A stretch of 64,000 bases of DNA. Source: a bacterium. GTDB lineage: Bacteria > Planctomycetota > UBA1135 > UBA2386. This document shows, in pieces, positions 43,447 to 52,331 of the stretch. Location: contig JAUILN010000014.1 of NCBI GenBank assembly GCA_030432695.1, positions 1-64,000 on the forward strand, in the 5' to 3' direction. Both the position numbers and the translations under genes were made by a program. The notes under the pieces are model-generated. The model was not told where the DNA came from and ran no database searches. It saw only the letters and a program-made list of their open reading frames with translations. Position 1 is the first letter of the stretch; every line of letters begins with the position of its first letter.

Positions 43447-44454
43447 TCACAGGGAATCGAGCAGCGCCCGCACCGCAGGATGGGAGGCGCGGTGGCTGAC
43501 GATCGACACGCGCAGTGGAGCGGTCTCGACGAGTCGCAACGCGCGCCGCAGCGCGTCCTGGATCCATGCGTCGGGATTGCCGAAGGCTCCTCCGCCGAGG
43601 AGCGTGAGGAAGACCCGGTCGGAGCCGTTCCGGCGCAGGTTCCGCAGAGCGGCCAGGAACGTGGCCTCGTAGGCGGCTTCGAGGACCAGCGACGCGAATT
43701 CCCGCCACTCCGCGCACGGGTGGTCGGAGTAGCTCACCGGCAAGGCGGAGCAGTAGGCCTGCGAGACCGCGTGGTCGGCGCCCTCGAGAGTCACCTGGGT
43801 CTGCCACTGCACGCCGATGCGACAGGTCGCCCGGAGCGCGTCGATCCGGTCTGGATCTCCCTGGCATAGCGCGGTGCCGATGGACCGGAGTCCGGCCCGG
43901 GTCGGCAGGACGTAGCCGTTGCGTGTCTCCCAGAGCGCTCCGCGATGGTTGCCCAGTGCGAGGCCGAGGTCGGCGAGCGTGTCGATCTGCCGCGTCTCGG
44001 TCTGGCCGAGCTGGTCGCCGAGGGGCACGAGGTGGTTGCGGTAGATCGTCCCGGCACCGCACGCCATCGCGCAGGCCGGTCCCTGGGTCCGGTCGCTTGC
44101 GTAGATCGTGACGCCGTCCTCCGGACGCCGGTCCGGTGAGATCATCTCGAGCAGGTTGACCTGCGAGGCGACCTGGAACAGCGCGTCCCGGTTGGCCGGA
44201 TCGCGGTGCAGCTCGATCACGTCGCCGACCAGCTCATCGACATGGATCGAGCCCGGAGTTGGCGGATGCGCTTCGTGATCGGCTCGCAGCTCGGCGAGGC
44301 TCGGGGTCTCGAGGCGCCCGCATCGCAGTCTTCGCCCGTCGACGTCGGAGACCAGGAACCCGCCCTCCGCGGCGAGCCGCGCGCGCACCTGCTCCGGTGT
44401 GCCCTCCTGGAAACCGGTCAGCCGCTCGAACCAGTCGCGGCCGGGTCGGGTCAT
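43447..44454 (-). CDS. Conserved protein of unknown function
   Basis: 335 residues, no signal peptide. It carries strongly conserved-looking stretches (ALFQVASQVNLLEM, GVTIYASDRTQGPACAMACG, AGTIYRNHLVPLGDQLGQ, FLTLLGGGAFGNPDAWIQDA). I believe this belongs to an uncharacterised family present in bacteria and eukaryotes; the TLLGGGAFGNP...W loop recalls nucleotide-binding loops of macro-domain-like folds, an impression only. Its ATG overlaps the stop of the upstream secreted-protein gene (ATGA, 44451-44454), yet that protein is exported and this one is not, an odd pairing. Confidence 0.75.
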   Translation of the reverse strand: MTRPGRDWFERLTGFQEGTPEQVRARLAAEGGFLVSDVDGRRLRCGRLETPSLAELRADHEAHPPTPGSIHVDELVGDVIELHRDPANRDALFQVASQVNLLEMISPDRRPEDGVTIYASDRTQGPACAMACGAGTIYRNHLVPLGDQLGQTETRQIDTLADLGLALGNHRGALWETRNGYVLPTRAGLRSIGTALCQGDPDRIDALRATCRIGVQWQTQVTLEGADHAVSQAYCSALPVSYSDHPCAEWREFASLVLEAAYEATFLAALRNLRRNGSDRVFLTLLGGGAFGNPDAWIQDALRRALRLVETAPLRVSIVSHRASHPAVRALLDSL

Positions 44455-44930
44455 CGGAAGGTGAGGCGCCACGCGTCGGAGACGGCGCTCTCCCCGGAGC
44501 CGTGGACCGGACAGGTGACGAGTGCCTGAAGGTAGAAGATCGTGCCCGCGGGAACTCCACGGGCGTCGCCGAGCCATGCGGAGATGCCCGTTCCACCGAC
44601 CGGACCAGGGATCGGCACCACGCTGCCGGGCACCACCGACCAGACGCAACCCGGCGCGACCCCGGGGCCGAACGGGATCGCGATGCTCGTCGCCTGCGTC
44701 CCGATCATCAGGACGCTCGGCGAGGAGATCGCGTTCGGGTCACAGATGCTGCGCTGGATGCGGAACAGCAGGGTGCCGTCGAAAGCCCGCAGCGTCGGAT
44801 AGCCGAGCGTGCCGCCGCAGCCTCCGCCGAGGTTCTCCGCGACGATCGTCTGGGCGTGCAGGCCGGCCGAGGCGAGGGCGAGCAGGGCGATGCGGATCCA
44901 CAGGTTGGGTGTTCGGAGCAAGTGCAGCAT
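44451..44930 (-). CDS. Small secreted protein consisting mainly of the shared C-terminal module
   Basis: 159 residues with a signal peptide (IRIALLALASAGLHAQ, cleavage near 26). The mature part (NLGGGCGGTLGYP through VPAGTIFYLQALVTCP) looks like the beta-rich module ending larger secreted proteins of the window, with Cys residues that could form disulfides. No catalytic motif. Possibly a free-standing version of the module. Translation-coupled to the next gene. Confidence 0.72.
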   Translation of the reverse strand: MLHLLRTPNLWIRIALLALASAGLHAQTIVAENLGGGCGGTLGYPTLRAFDGTLLFRIQRSICDPNAISSPSVLMIGTQATSIAIPFGPGVAPGCVWSVVPGSVVPIPGPVGGTGISAWLGDARGVPAGTIFYLQALVTCPVHGSGESAVSDAWRLTFR

Positions 44931-45159
44931 CGTCGGTCGTCGAGTCTCGGGAGTGTGGGTGGAGCAACCAGCCTACCGACGATCTGCGCGGCCGGGGCGG
45001 GGGCGAGCCTTCACTGGGTGCGGCGAGATGTGCAGCTGGGGTCAGTCAGCCACTGGCCTGCTGTCCCCGGCCAGACGAGACGGCAATGTGGAGTTGGGTT
45101 GTCCCGAAACGCAACGAGCCGCGCGCGGCGGGTGCCACGCACGGCTCGTCGTCCGTCGT

Positions 45160-45196
45160 ACTTTTACAACGGGTGCCAGGCACCGGTTGTAAAAGT
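45160..45196. repeat. Palindromic element, second stem type (duplicated copy)
   Basis: 37-bp near-perfect palindrome: ACTTTTACAAC then GGGTGCCAGGCACCG then GTTGTAAAAGT, with one internal mismatch. It shares the GGTGCCAGGCACC core with the doublets at 2.7, 5.2 and 27.6 kb but has AT-rich outer arms of a different sequence. It lies just past the end of the groEL fragment and is the duplicated counterpart of 45770-45806. Confidence 0.88.
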
Positions 45197-45207
45197 CGTT
45201 CGCGGAC

Positions 45208-45666
45208 TCAGTAGTCCATGTCGCCGTGGCCGCCGCCGCCCTTCTTCTTCTCGGGTACGACCGAGACGAGGGCTCTGCTGGCGGTGAGCAGCAGGGTCGC
45301 GACCGAGTGGACGCAGCGCGGGGGAGGAGCGGGGTCGATGACGCCGGCCTTGACGAGGTCGACGTACTTGTCGGTGGCGGCGTTGTAGCCGTGGTTGAGG
45401 TCCTTGTTGGCAAGGACGGCCTGGATGACGATCGAGCCGTCGACGCCGGCGTTGGTGGCGATCTGGCGGATCGGGGCTTCCAGCGCGCGGCGGACGATGC
45501 CGGCGCCGACCGCTTCGTCACCCTGGAGACCGGCCTTGTCGATCGCGGAGATGGCGGCGCGCCGCAGCGCGATGCCGCCACCCGGCGGGATGCCGGACTC
45601 GGCCATCTCGGCGCGGGTCGCGTGGAGGGCATCCTCGACGCGGGCCTTCTTCTGGCTCCGTCCCAT
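45208..45666 (-). pseudogene. Truncated groEL C-terminal duplicate
   Basis: An open frame of 152 residues from ATG 45666 matches the C-terminal quarter of the adjacent GroEL (KKARVEDALHATRA at residues 6-19, ALEAPIRQIATNAGVDGS, NKDLNHGYNAATDKYVDLVK, then VPEKKKGGGGHGDMDY to the end). It lacks the ATP-binding and apical domains, so it cannot be a chaperonin subunit. Compared with groEL it has several insertions and deletions, a net loss of four codons, but the frame is kept throughout; the segment PAPPPRCVHS replaces a longer groEL stretch. It arose by the tandem duplication noted at 45106-46303. Whether it is translated is unknown. Confidence 0.85.
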
Positions 45667-45723
45667 GGATGCTGATCTCCGCCTCGGTGGCGGCGCCGCG
45701 GAGTCGACTGGGACTGAAACGCA

Positions 45724-45749
45724 ACGAGCCGCGCGCGGCGGGTGCCACG
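45724..45749. terminator. Hairpin downstream of groEL
   Basis: Perfect 8-bp stem ACGAGCCG / CGGCTCGT with a GC-rich ten-base loop, 70 bp past the groEL stop on its coding strand; an identical copy lies at 45114-45139 after the groEL fragment. No T run follows, so termination efficiency is uncertain. Confidence 0.5.
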
Positions 45750-45769
45750 CACGGCTCGTCGTCCGTCGT

Positions 45770-45806
45770 ACTTTTACAACGGGTGCCAGGCACCGGTTGT
45801 AAGAGT
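45770..45806. repeat. Palindromic element after groEL, second stem type
   Basis: Same palindrome as at 45160-45196 with one further mismatch (GTAAGAGT), starting 12 bp after the groEL stop. With AT-rich outer arms and GC core it could form the 3'-end hairpin of the groES-groEL mRNA. Confidence 0.85.
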
Positions 45807-45817
45807 CGTTCGCGGAC

Positions 45818-47446
<1,629 letters not shown>

Positions 47447-47543
47447 GGGATGTCTCTCGTGTTCCGGGTCGTGATCCTGCGCCGTCGGGGCGCGCGATCA
47501 CGGAATGTCTGGGATGCTGGGATGCGGGATGAAGGAGTCGTGG

Positions 47544-47852
47544 TCAGTCGATGACCGCGAGGATCTCGTCCTCGGAGAGGATCGTGTACTCCTCGCCGTC
47601 GACCTTGACGTCGGTGCCGGCGTAGGAGGAGAACAGCACGCGCTCGTTCTTCTTGACGCTCAGCGCGACGCGCTCGCCGTTCTTGGCGAGCCGGCCGCTG
47701 CCGACCGCGAGCACGATGCCCTCGCGCGGCTTCTCCTTGGCGGAGTCGGGGAGGATGATGCCACCCTTGGTGGTCTCCTCGGCTTCGACCCGCTGGATCA
47801 GCACGCGGTCGCCGAGCGGGGTGATCTTGGTGGCGGACTTGGTCTTGGCCAT
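47544..47852 (-). CDS. groS: Co-chaperonin GroES (10 kDa)
   Basis: 102 residues. Motifs ITPLGDRVLIQRVEAEETTKGGIILPDSAKEKP (start of the fold; the second half is the mobile loop that binds GroEL), then GIVLAVGSG, and VLFSSYAGTDVKVDGEEYTIL. It caps GroEL rings. First gene of the groES-groEL pair. No CIRCE element (TTAGCACTC-N9-GAGTGCTAA) is visible in the 204 bp upstream, so HrcA control is not supported; a short direct repeat lies there instead. Confidence 0.98.
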   Translation of the reverse strand: MAKTKSATKITPLGDRVLIQRVEAEETTKGGIILPDSAKEKPREGIVLAVGSGRLAKNGERVALSVKKNERVLFSSYAGTDVKVDGEEYTILSEDEILAVID

Positions 47853-47993
47853 GGGGTTCTGTCTCCGTGGCCTCGCCGGGTGCTCGGCGAAGCTTCGAGG
47901 TCTCTCTGATGAGGTGAGGGGAAGGGTTGGGTCCTGGTCGCCGGCTGCCATGATCGGCGCGCCTTGGCGAGGGACCCGGAAGTCTTGGGTCTG

Positions 47994-48022
47994 CAGCAGT
48001 CTCGGGGTCGACAGCAGTCTCG
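47994..48022. promoter_or_regulatory. Direct repeat upstream of groES
   Basis: CAGCAGTCTCG occurs at 47994-48004 and 48012-48022, an 18-bp period, with a weaker third box (AAGTCTTGG) at 47980-47988. Two turns of helix spacing fits a repeated protein-binding site, 142-170 bp before the groES start. Function is conjectural. Confidence 0.25.
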
Positions 48023-48056
48023 ACGTCGGAGGACCTTGGATCTGCACGGCCGCGGA

Positions 48057-48791
48057 TCAGCGCAGCGGCCGGTCGGGGAATCCGCCTCCGGTGGGCGGGT
48101 TCCCGCGGATGGGATCGGATCTCTCGCCCCCCGGGTCAGCGGGGGGGCGGGCGTCGACCCGAAGCCGGCGACCGACGTGCTCGTCCTCGGGGAAGCGGAT
48201 CGAGCCACGCAGCATCTCGCGAACTTGCGCGATCTGGGCCAGCGCGTCGGCAGACAGGCCCCGCGCCGCGAGTTCGCTCATGCTGAAGGTCAGCAGTTCG
48301 AACAGGTGGAGATCCTCCAGGCGTGTGGGCAGCAGTGGGGACGACCCGCGCGCGGCGCCGGTACGCTGCGCGACCGGGGCCTCGAACGAGGAGATCGTCG
48401 CGGCCGGCTCGTCGAGCGCGCCGAGGCGACGGGCGACCGAATCGATGCTGTTGCGGAACGACGTCAGGTCGAGCGGCTTGCGGAGGAACTCGACGAAGCC
48501 GGCGTCGAGGGCCGCGAGAGCTTCCTCGCGACTCGCGTCGCCCGAGATCATGATCGCGGGGATCGGTCGGATGTCGGCGACGATGCGCCGGAACACCTCG
48601 AGGCCGGTCAGGCCGGGTAGGTGGAAGTCGAGGATCGAGAGATCGGGCTCGACGCGCTGCGCCAACTCCACCGCCTCGTCTCCCCGGGCAGCCGCGTGCA
48701 CCTGCCAGCCGCGTTGGGCGAGCAGTTCGAGGAGGACCTCCCGCAGCGGGTCGTCGTCCTCGGCAAGCAAGACGTTGAGTGGCCTGGCCAT
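48057..48791 (-). CDS. Response regulator receiver protein without DNA-binding domain
   Basis: 244 residues from ATG 48791. The receiver domain (about 5-120) is complete: acidic pair in LLAEDDDPLR, phosphoacceptor Asp55 in LSILDFHLPG, Ser83 in MISGDAS and Lys105 in LRKPLD. The rest is helical (EDLHLFELLTFSMSELAARG) and then proline-rich with no recognised output domain. It probably acts by protein contact; its sensor kinase is not in the window. Upstream of groES on the same strand, 204 bp away. Confidence 0.9.
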   Translation of the reverse strand: MARPLNVLLAEDDDPLREVLLELLAQRGWQVHAAARGDEAVELAQRVEPDLSILDFHLPGLTGLEVFRRIVADIRPIPAIMISGDASREEALAALDAGFVEFLRKPLDLTSFRNSIDSVARRLGALDEPAATISSFEAPVAQRTGAARGSSPLLPTRLEDLHLFELLTFSMSELAARGLSADALAQIAQVREMLRGSIRFPEDEHVGRRLRVDARPPADPGGERSDPIRGNPPTGGGFPDRPLR

Positions 48792-49125
48792 CGGGATTCG
48801 TGGAGCGCGCCGGCGCAAGCAAGGCTCGTGCCGTCCTGGGCGCGACCGGTGGTCGGGCGCCCTCGCTCGGCGCGCGCCACGGCGCGGGTCCCCCCTTGGA
48901 GGCGGGGCTCACAAGTCCTGCACTGCCAGAGGACTTCGAGCCAGCCATGCTCGCCTGGTCCGAGCGGGATCGGGCCGATCGGATCAGTCGGATCGCGAGG
49001 GGACCGCGCCGCCGCGTCCCGGGGCGGCAGGCGCTGTCACGCTGGCAGGGGGGGGGCCGGGCGCCGCTGCCAAGGTGGCACGCTGCGGGCGGGTTCGGGC
49101 CCGCGCTGCGCGCCGGGGTATCGGT
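48792..49125. other. Intergenic region upstream of the response regulator
   Basis: 334 bp without a supported gene. It contains a run of nine G (49048-49056) and a GC hairpin at 49085-49104 (GCGGGC / GCCCGC) about 20 bp beyond the end of the zinc-ribbon gene, a plausible terminator for it. The promoter of the response regulator should be here, but no clear element is visible. Confidence 0.5.
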
Positions 49126-49476
49126 TCAGTCCTCGTCTTCGTCCTCGAACTCCTCGTCCTCGTCGTCGTCGCCGTCCTCCCCGTCGGCGTCGTCGAAGGA
49201 GTCGACGTCCTCGTCGGGCTCGTCCTCACCCCAGCCGAAGGTGCGCTCCTCGTCGTCCTCCTCGAGCTCGTCGTCCTCCTCGAGGTCTTCCTCTTCCTCG
49301 TCATCCACGTCGTCGACGTCGTCGTCCTCGTAGCTGGCCAGGATCCGATCCCAGTCCTCGACTTCGATCGGCGCGTCGCACTGCAGGCAGACACCGTCGT
49401 TGTCCTGCAGCTCCTCGATGCGGTCCACGGTCTTGTAGCGGACTCCGCATTCCTGGCAGCGAATCACCTTTCCCAT
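49126..49476 (-). CDS. Zinc-ribbon protein with very acidic C-terminal tail
   Basis: 116 residues. The first 40 hold two CxxC pairs (IRCQECGVRYK and GVCLQCDAP), a zinc ribbon of the zinc_ribbon/MJ0042-like type. From about 50 to the end almost every residue is Asp or Glu (DDVDDVDDEEEEDLEEDD and similar), giving an extremely acidic tail. Such tails occur in proteins that bind basic partners or mimic nucleic acid. The function is unknown. The gene is divergent from 49664 across 187 bp. Confidence 0.85.
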   Translation of the reverse strand: MGKVIRCQECGVRYKTVDRIEELQDNDGVCLQCDAPIEVEDWDRILASYEDDDVDDVDDEEEEDLEEDDELEEDDEERTFGWGEDEPDEDVDSFDDADGEDGDDDEDEEFEDEDED

Positions 49477-49663
49477 CGAACGGCCGGGCTCCTTGGAGGG
49501 TTTGGGAGAAGAGGGAGGGCGGCGGACTGCGAGATGGCAGGCCCTGGCCCGGCGATCGTCCTATCACGACTCGCGGAGGCTTCAAACCCAGCCCCCGCCA
49601 AAAAATCGGTGCCGTCCATCCGCGTGGCCTCCATGGGGTTGATCGGGGCGGGGCGATGAACCG

Positions 49664-50107
49664 ATGAGAGCCTCCGTGGGTCGGACCAATCTGATACTCC
49701 TCGTGATCGGGCTCGGTGGCGTCGTCGCACTGATGCTCATGATGCAGTCTGCCATGCAGGCCCGGTCGGAGCGTGGTGGGGCCGACCTGGCGCGCGAGAT
49801 CTCGCTGGCTCTCGGCACGCGCTTGCTCGCCGCCCCGCGCATCGTGGTCGACGAAGTCGATCCCCAGCGGATCGGGGTCCACCTCGACGTAGTCGCAGGT
49901 GCCGATCCGCGGCGCCTGGCGGCCGAGGCCGGGCACATGGTGTGGCGGATTCGTACAGGCGACCAGGCTCCGAGGGAGGTGATCGTCGAGGTTCGGGTCG
50001 TCGATCGGGAACCGCTCCGGCTGAGGATCCCACCGCCCTGGAAGGTCCGCGAGCCGGTTCGCGAGCTGCCGATGCCGAACTCCACCGGCGCCGCGGTTGG
50101 CGATTGA
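49664..50107 (+). CDS. Small membrane-anchored protein of unknown function
   Basis: 147 residues: one N-terminal membrane segment (LILLVIGLGGVVALMLMM, about 10-27) and an exported alpha/beta part (VVDEVDPQRIGVHLDVVAG, REVIVEVRVVDREPLRLRIP). No known motif. It opens the cluster that continues with the YetA-like, TPR and DUF434 genes. Confidence 0.72.
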   Translation: MRASVGRTNLILLVIGLGGVVALMLMMQSAMQARSERGGADLAREISLALGTRLLAAPRIVVDEVDPQRIGVHLDVVAGADPRRLAAEAGHMVWRIRTGDQAPREVIVEVRVVDREPLRLRIPPPWKVREPVRELPMPNSTGAAVGD

Positions 50108-50168
50108 CCGACGCGACGTCCGGCTGGGGCTGGCGAGTCGTCGGGGTGAAGGGCGACACTCTGCCAGC

Positions 50169-52331
50169 GTGGGTCGCCGTATCGCCAGGCCGGGTCGAGT
50201 CGTCGGTCGTCGCAGGACGACCGGGGTCCCGTGGGGCGTCATCGCATCGGTCGTGTTGCTCGGGTTCGCAGCAGGCGCGCAGGAACCGTCCGACGACGGC
50301 GTCACCCGGTCGGTGGTCGAGCCCGTGGCGGCCCTCGTGATCGACCACGCCGGGACCGATGGCCGACGCGGCGAGCAGCAGCGCGTCGCGATCCCCTGGC
50401 CGCGCGGTCTGTTGCGTGCCTTGCCCGCGGTGCGGGTCGCCGACGACGTGGCGCCCGTGGTGGTGACGATGCGTTGGCCGGACGGCACCGTGAAGCTGGC
50501 GCACGCCGACGTCCGCTTCGACGCGGAGCCGGGCATCACCATCCTGCCGGTCGTACCCGTCAGCGCTGAGTCCGACCACGCGGGCGTCGGCGTCGAAGGG
50601 CTCGCGGCAGCGCAGGAGCGGTCCGTGTTCGGTGACCGGCTGCCGTTGGTCGCCGAGTTGGAGGACCCATTCGGTCGCCTGCACGTTGCCGAGCTGCGGC
50701 TGGAAGCGCCCGATCCAGCCTTGTCCACCGACCGCCTGCTGGTGCGTCCGATCGCCGTGGCCCCGCTGGTCCGTGACGTCGTCGAGACACCGGCCTCGGG
50801 TGGGCCGACGCAGCGCGTCGAGGAGGTGCTGCTCGCGTGTCGCGGGTATCTGGTCGAGACCCTCGGTGCGCGACGCGCGGTGCTCACCCTGGTCCTCGAC
50901 AACGACCCGCCCGACGCCGCCCCCGAGCGCGTGGTCGGTGCCGTACGCCTCCGGTCGTTCGCGCTGCGCAGCACCGATCCGCGGCTGCTCGCCCTGCCGC
51001 GCGAACGGGAGACCCAAGGGCTGCCGCCGCCGGCGATCACCTTGCAGCGGACCTTCCGCCAGGTCCTGCTGCGGCCCGGTCCGGGGCACTACCTCGCCGA
51101 CCGGACCGCGAAGGCGTTCCGCATCGACCTGTTCCTCGACGGCGACGAGGTCGACGACGCGACCCGCGATGCCGCGCGCCTGGCGGTCGAGGCGCCGCTG
51201 TTCGTGCTCCCGGAACTCGACTGGACCCGGCACACCGGAGCGTTCGGTGCCCACGGTGGACCGGCCCCGGTCGGTGAGGTCGAACTCGGTCGGCGCCCCG
51301 GAGTGGCGTTGGCCGGCGTGCTGCGCAGTGGCGTGCCGTTCGCGACCGGGGTCTACGGCGCCTTCGGTGACGCTGCCGACGCCGCCGCCCAGGGCACGCC
51401 GCGCAACGGCACGTCGGCGCTGCACAACCTGCTGCGCTGGCGCAGTCGGGCGCTCGCGCGGCTCGCCGAGGCGGCGGTTCTCCAGCAGCTCCTGCGTCCC
51501 ACGCCGGGCCTCCCGGCGCGGGCCCCGCGCTCGACCGGGCCGTTTCGCTCCGGGTTGTCGGCGCGCGTGCTGTCGCGCCCGCACGGCTTCACGGTCCTCG
51601 ACTACGAGCACTTCTCGGTCGACCTGCCGTTCGACTGGTACTGGCTCACCGCCGATCCGATCGCGCGCGACGAACTGGTGCGTGCGACCCGCCACCTGCC
51701 GGAGATCCTCGCCGCCGTGCCATTCCGGACCGCTCGTGGTGAGGGCTGGTGCCTGCAGGCCGCGGTCCTCGCCGCGGTCGCGACCGGCGACGTCGGGTTG
51801 CTCCGGCCGGTGCTCGAGCGACTGCGCGCCGAGGTCCTGCCGCGGCTGGGAGGCGGTCCCGACGAACCGAAGCCGTGGACAGCGGTCCTGCCGCAGCCGG
51901 GGGACGTGCGGGTGCTCGGCGCCGACGAACCGTTCGACGCGCCGTGGCAGATGGCCGCCCTGGTCCTCGGGCTGCATGCCGCCTGGCGAGTCGATGGCGG
52001 CGATGATCTGCGCGACGCGTTGCTCGCCGTGGCCGGTTCGATCGTCGATCGGGGCTTCGTCGAAGGGGTGGGCCCGAAGTGCTTCGTCGCGGCCCGCGAC
52101 GCGGCGGTGTTCGCCTACCCGGTAGGCACCGTGCCAACCGAAGGGACCGGCTGGATGGTGGTTCCGGCGCTCGCAGTCGCCGACGAGGTGGTGGGTTCCG
52201 CAACGGGCGACAGCCGCTTCGCCAAAACTGCCGAGTTCCTGGTCAGGAAGAACCTCGACGCTCATGGCGCCGCCCTGCACGGCAATCCGTGGTTCCAGGT
52301 CTTCCTCGACCGGAACCCGGACATCCGTTGA
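50169..52331 (+). CDS. Large secreted protein with PcRGLX/YetA-like N-terminal domain
   Basis: 720 residues from GTG 50169, chosen because it places a normal signal peptide (GVIASVVLLGFAAGAQ) near the N-terminus; an in-frame TTG at 50097 would overlap the previous gene. The segment VAIPWPRGLLRALPAVRV...VVVTMRWPDGTVKLAHAD matches the RIFT-barrel start of the PcRGLX/YetA rhamnogalacturonan-lyase-like family. The C-terminal half is helical (EGWCLQAAVLAAVATGDVG, WQMAALVLGLHAAWRV), like an alpha/alpha toroid. Polysaccharide binding or lyase activity is inferred, with no catalytic residue confirmed. Its stop overlaps the TTG/TGA of the next gene. Confidence 0.75.
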   Translation: MGRRIARPGRVVGRRRTTGVPWGVIASVVLLGFAAGAQEPSDDGVTRSVVEPVAALVIDHAGTDGRRGEQQRVAIPWPRGLLRALPAVRVADDVAPVVVTMRWPDGTVKLAHADVRFDAEPGITILPVVPVSAESDHAGVGVEGLAAAQERSVFGDRLPLVAELEDPFGRLHVAELRLEAPDPALSTDRLLVRPIAVAPLVRDVVETPASGGPTQRVEEVLLACRGYLVETLGARRAVLTLVLDNDPPDAAPERVVGAVRLRSFALRSTDPRLLALPRERETQGLPPPAITLQRTFRQVLLRPGPGHYLADRTAKAFRIDLFLDGDEVDDATRDAARLAVEAPLFVLPELDWTRHTGAFGAHGGPAPVGEVELGRRPGVALAGVLRSGVPFATGVYGAFGDAADAAAQGTPRNGTSALHNLLRWRSRALARLAEAAVLQQLLRPTPGLPARAPRSTGPFRSGLSARVLSRPHGFTVLDYEHFSVDLPFDWYWLTADPIARDELVRATRHLPEILAAVPFRTARGEGWCLQAAVLAAVATGDVGLLRPVLERLRAEVLPRLGGGPDEPKPWTAVLPQPGDVRVLGADEPFDAPWQMAALVLGLHAAWRVDGGDDLRDALLAVAGSIVDRGFVEGVGPKCFVAARDAAVFAYPVGTVPTEGTGWMVVPALAVADEVVGSATGDSRFAKTAEFLVRKNLDAHGAALHGNPWFQVFLDRNPDIR

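Noticed and set aside
47853..48056. CIRCE operator before groES
   Set aside because: No TTAGCACTC/GAGTGCTAA pair found.
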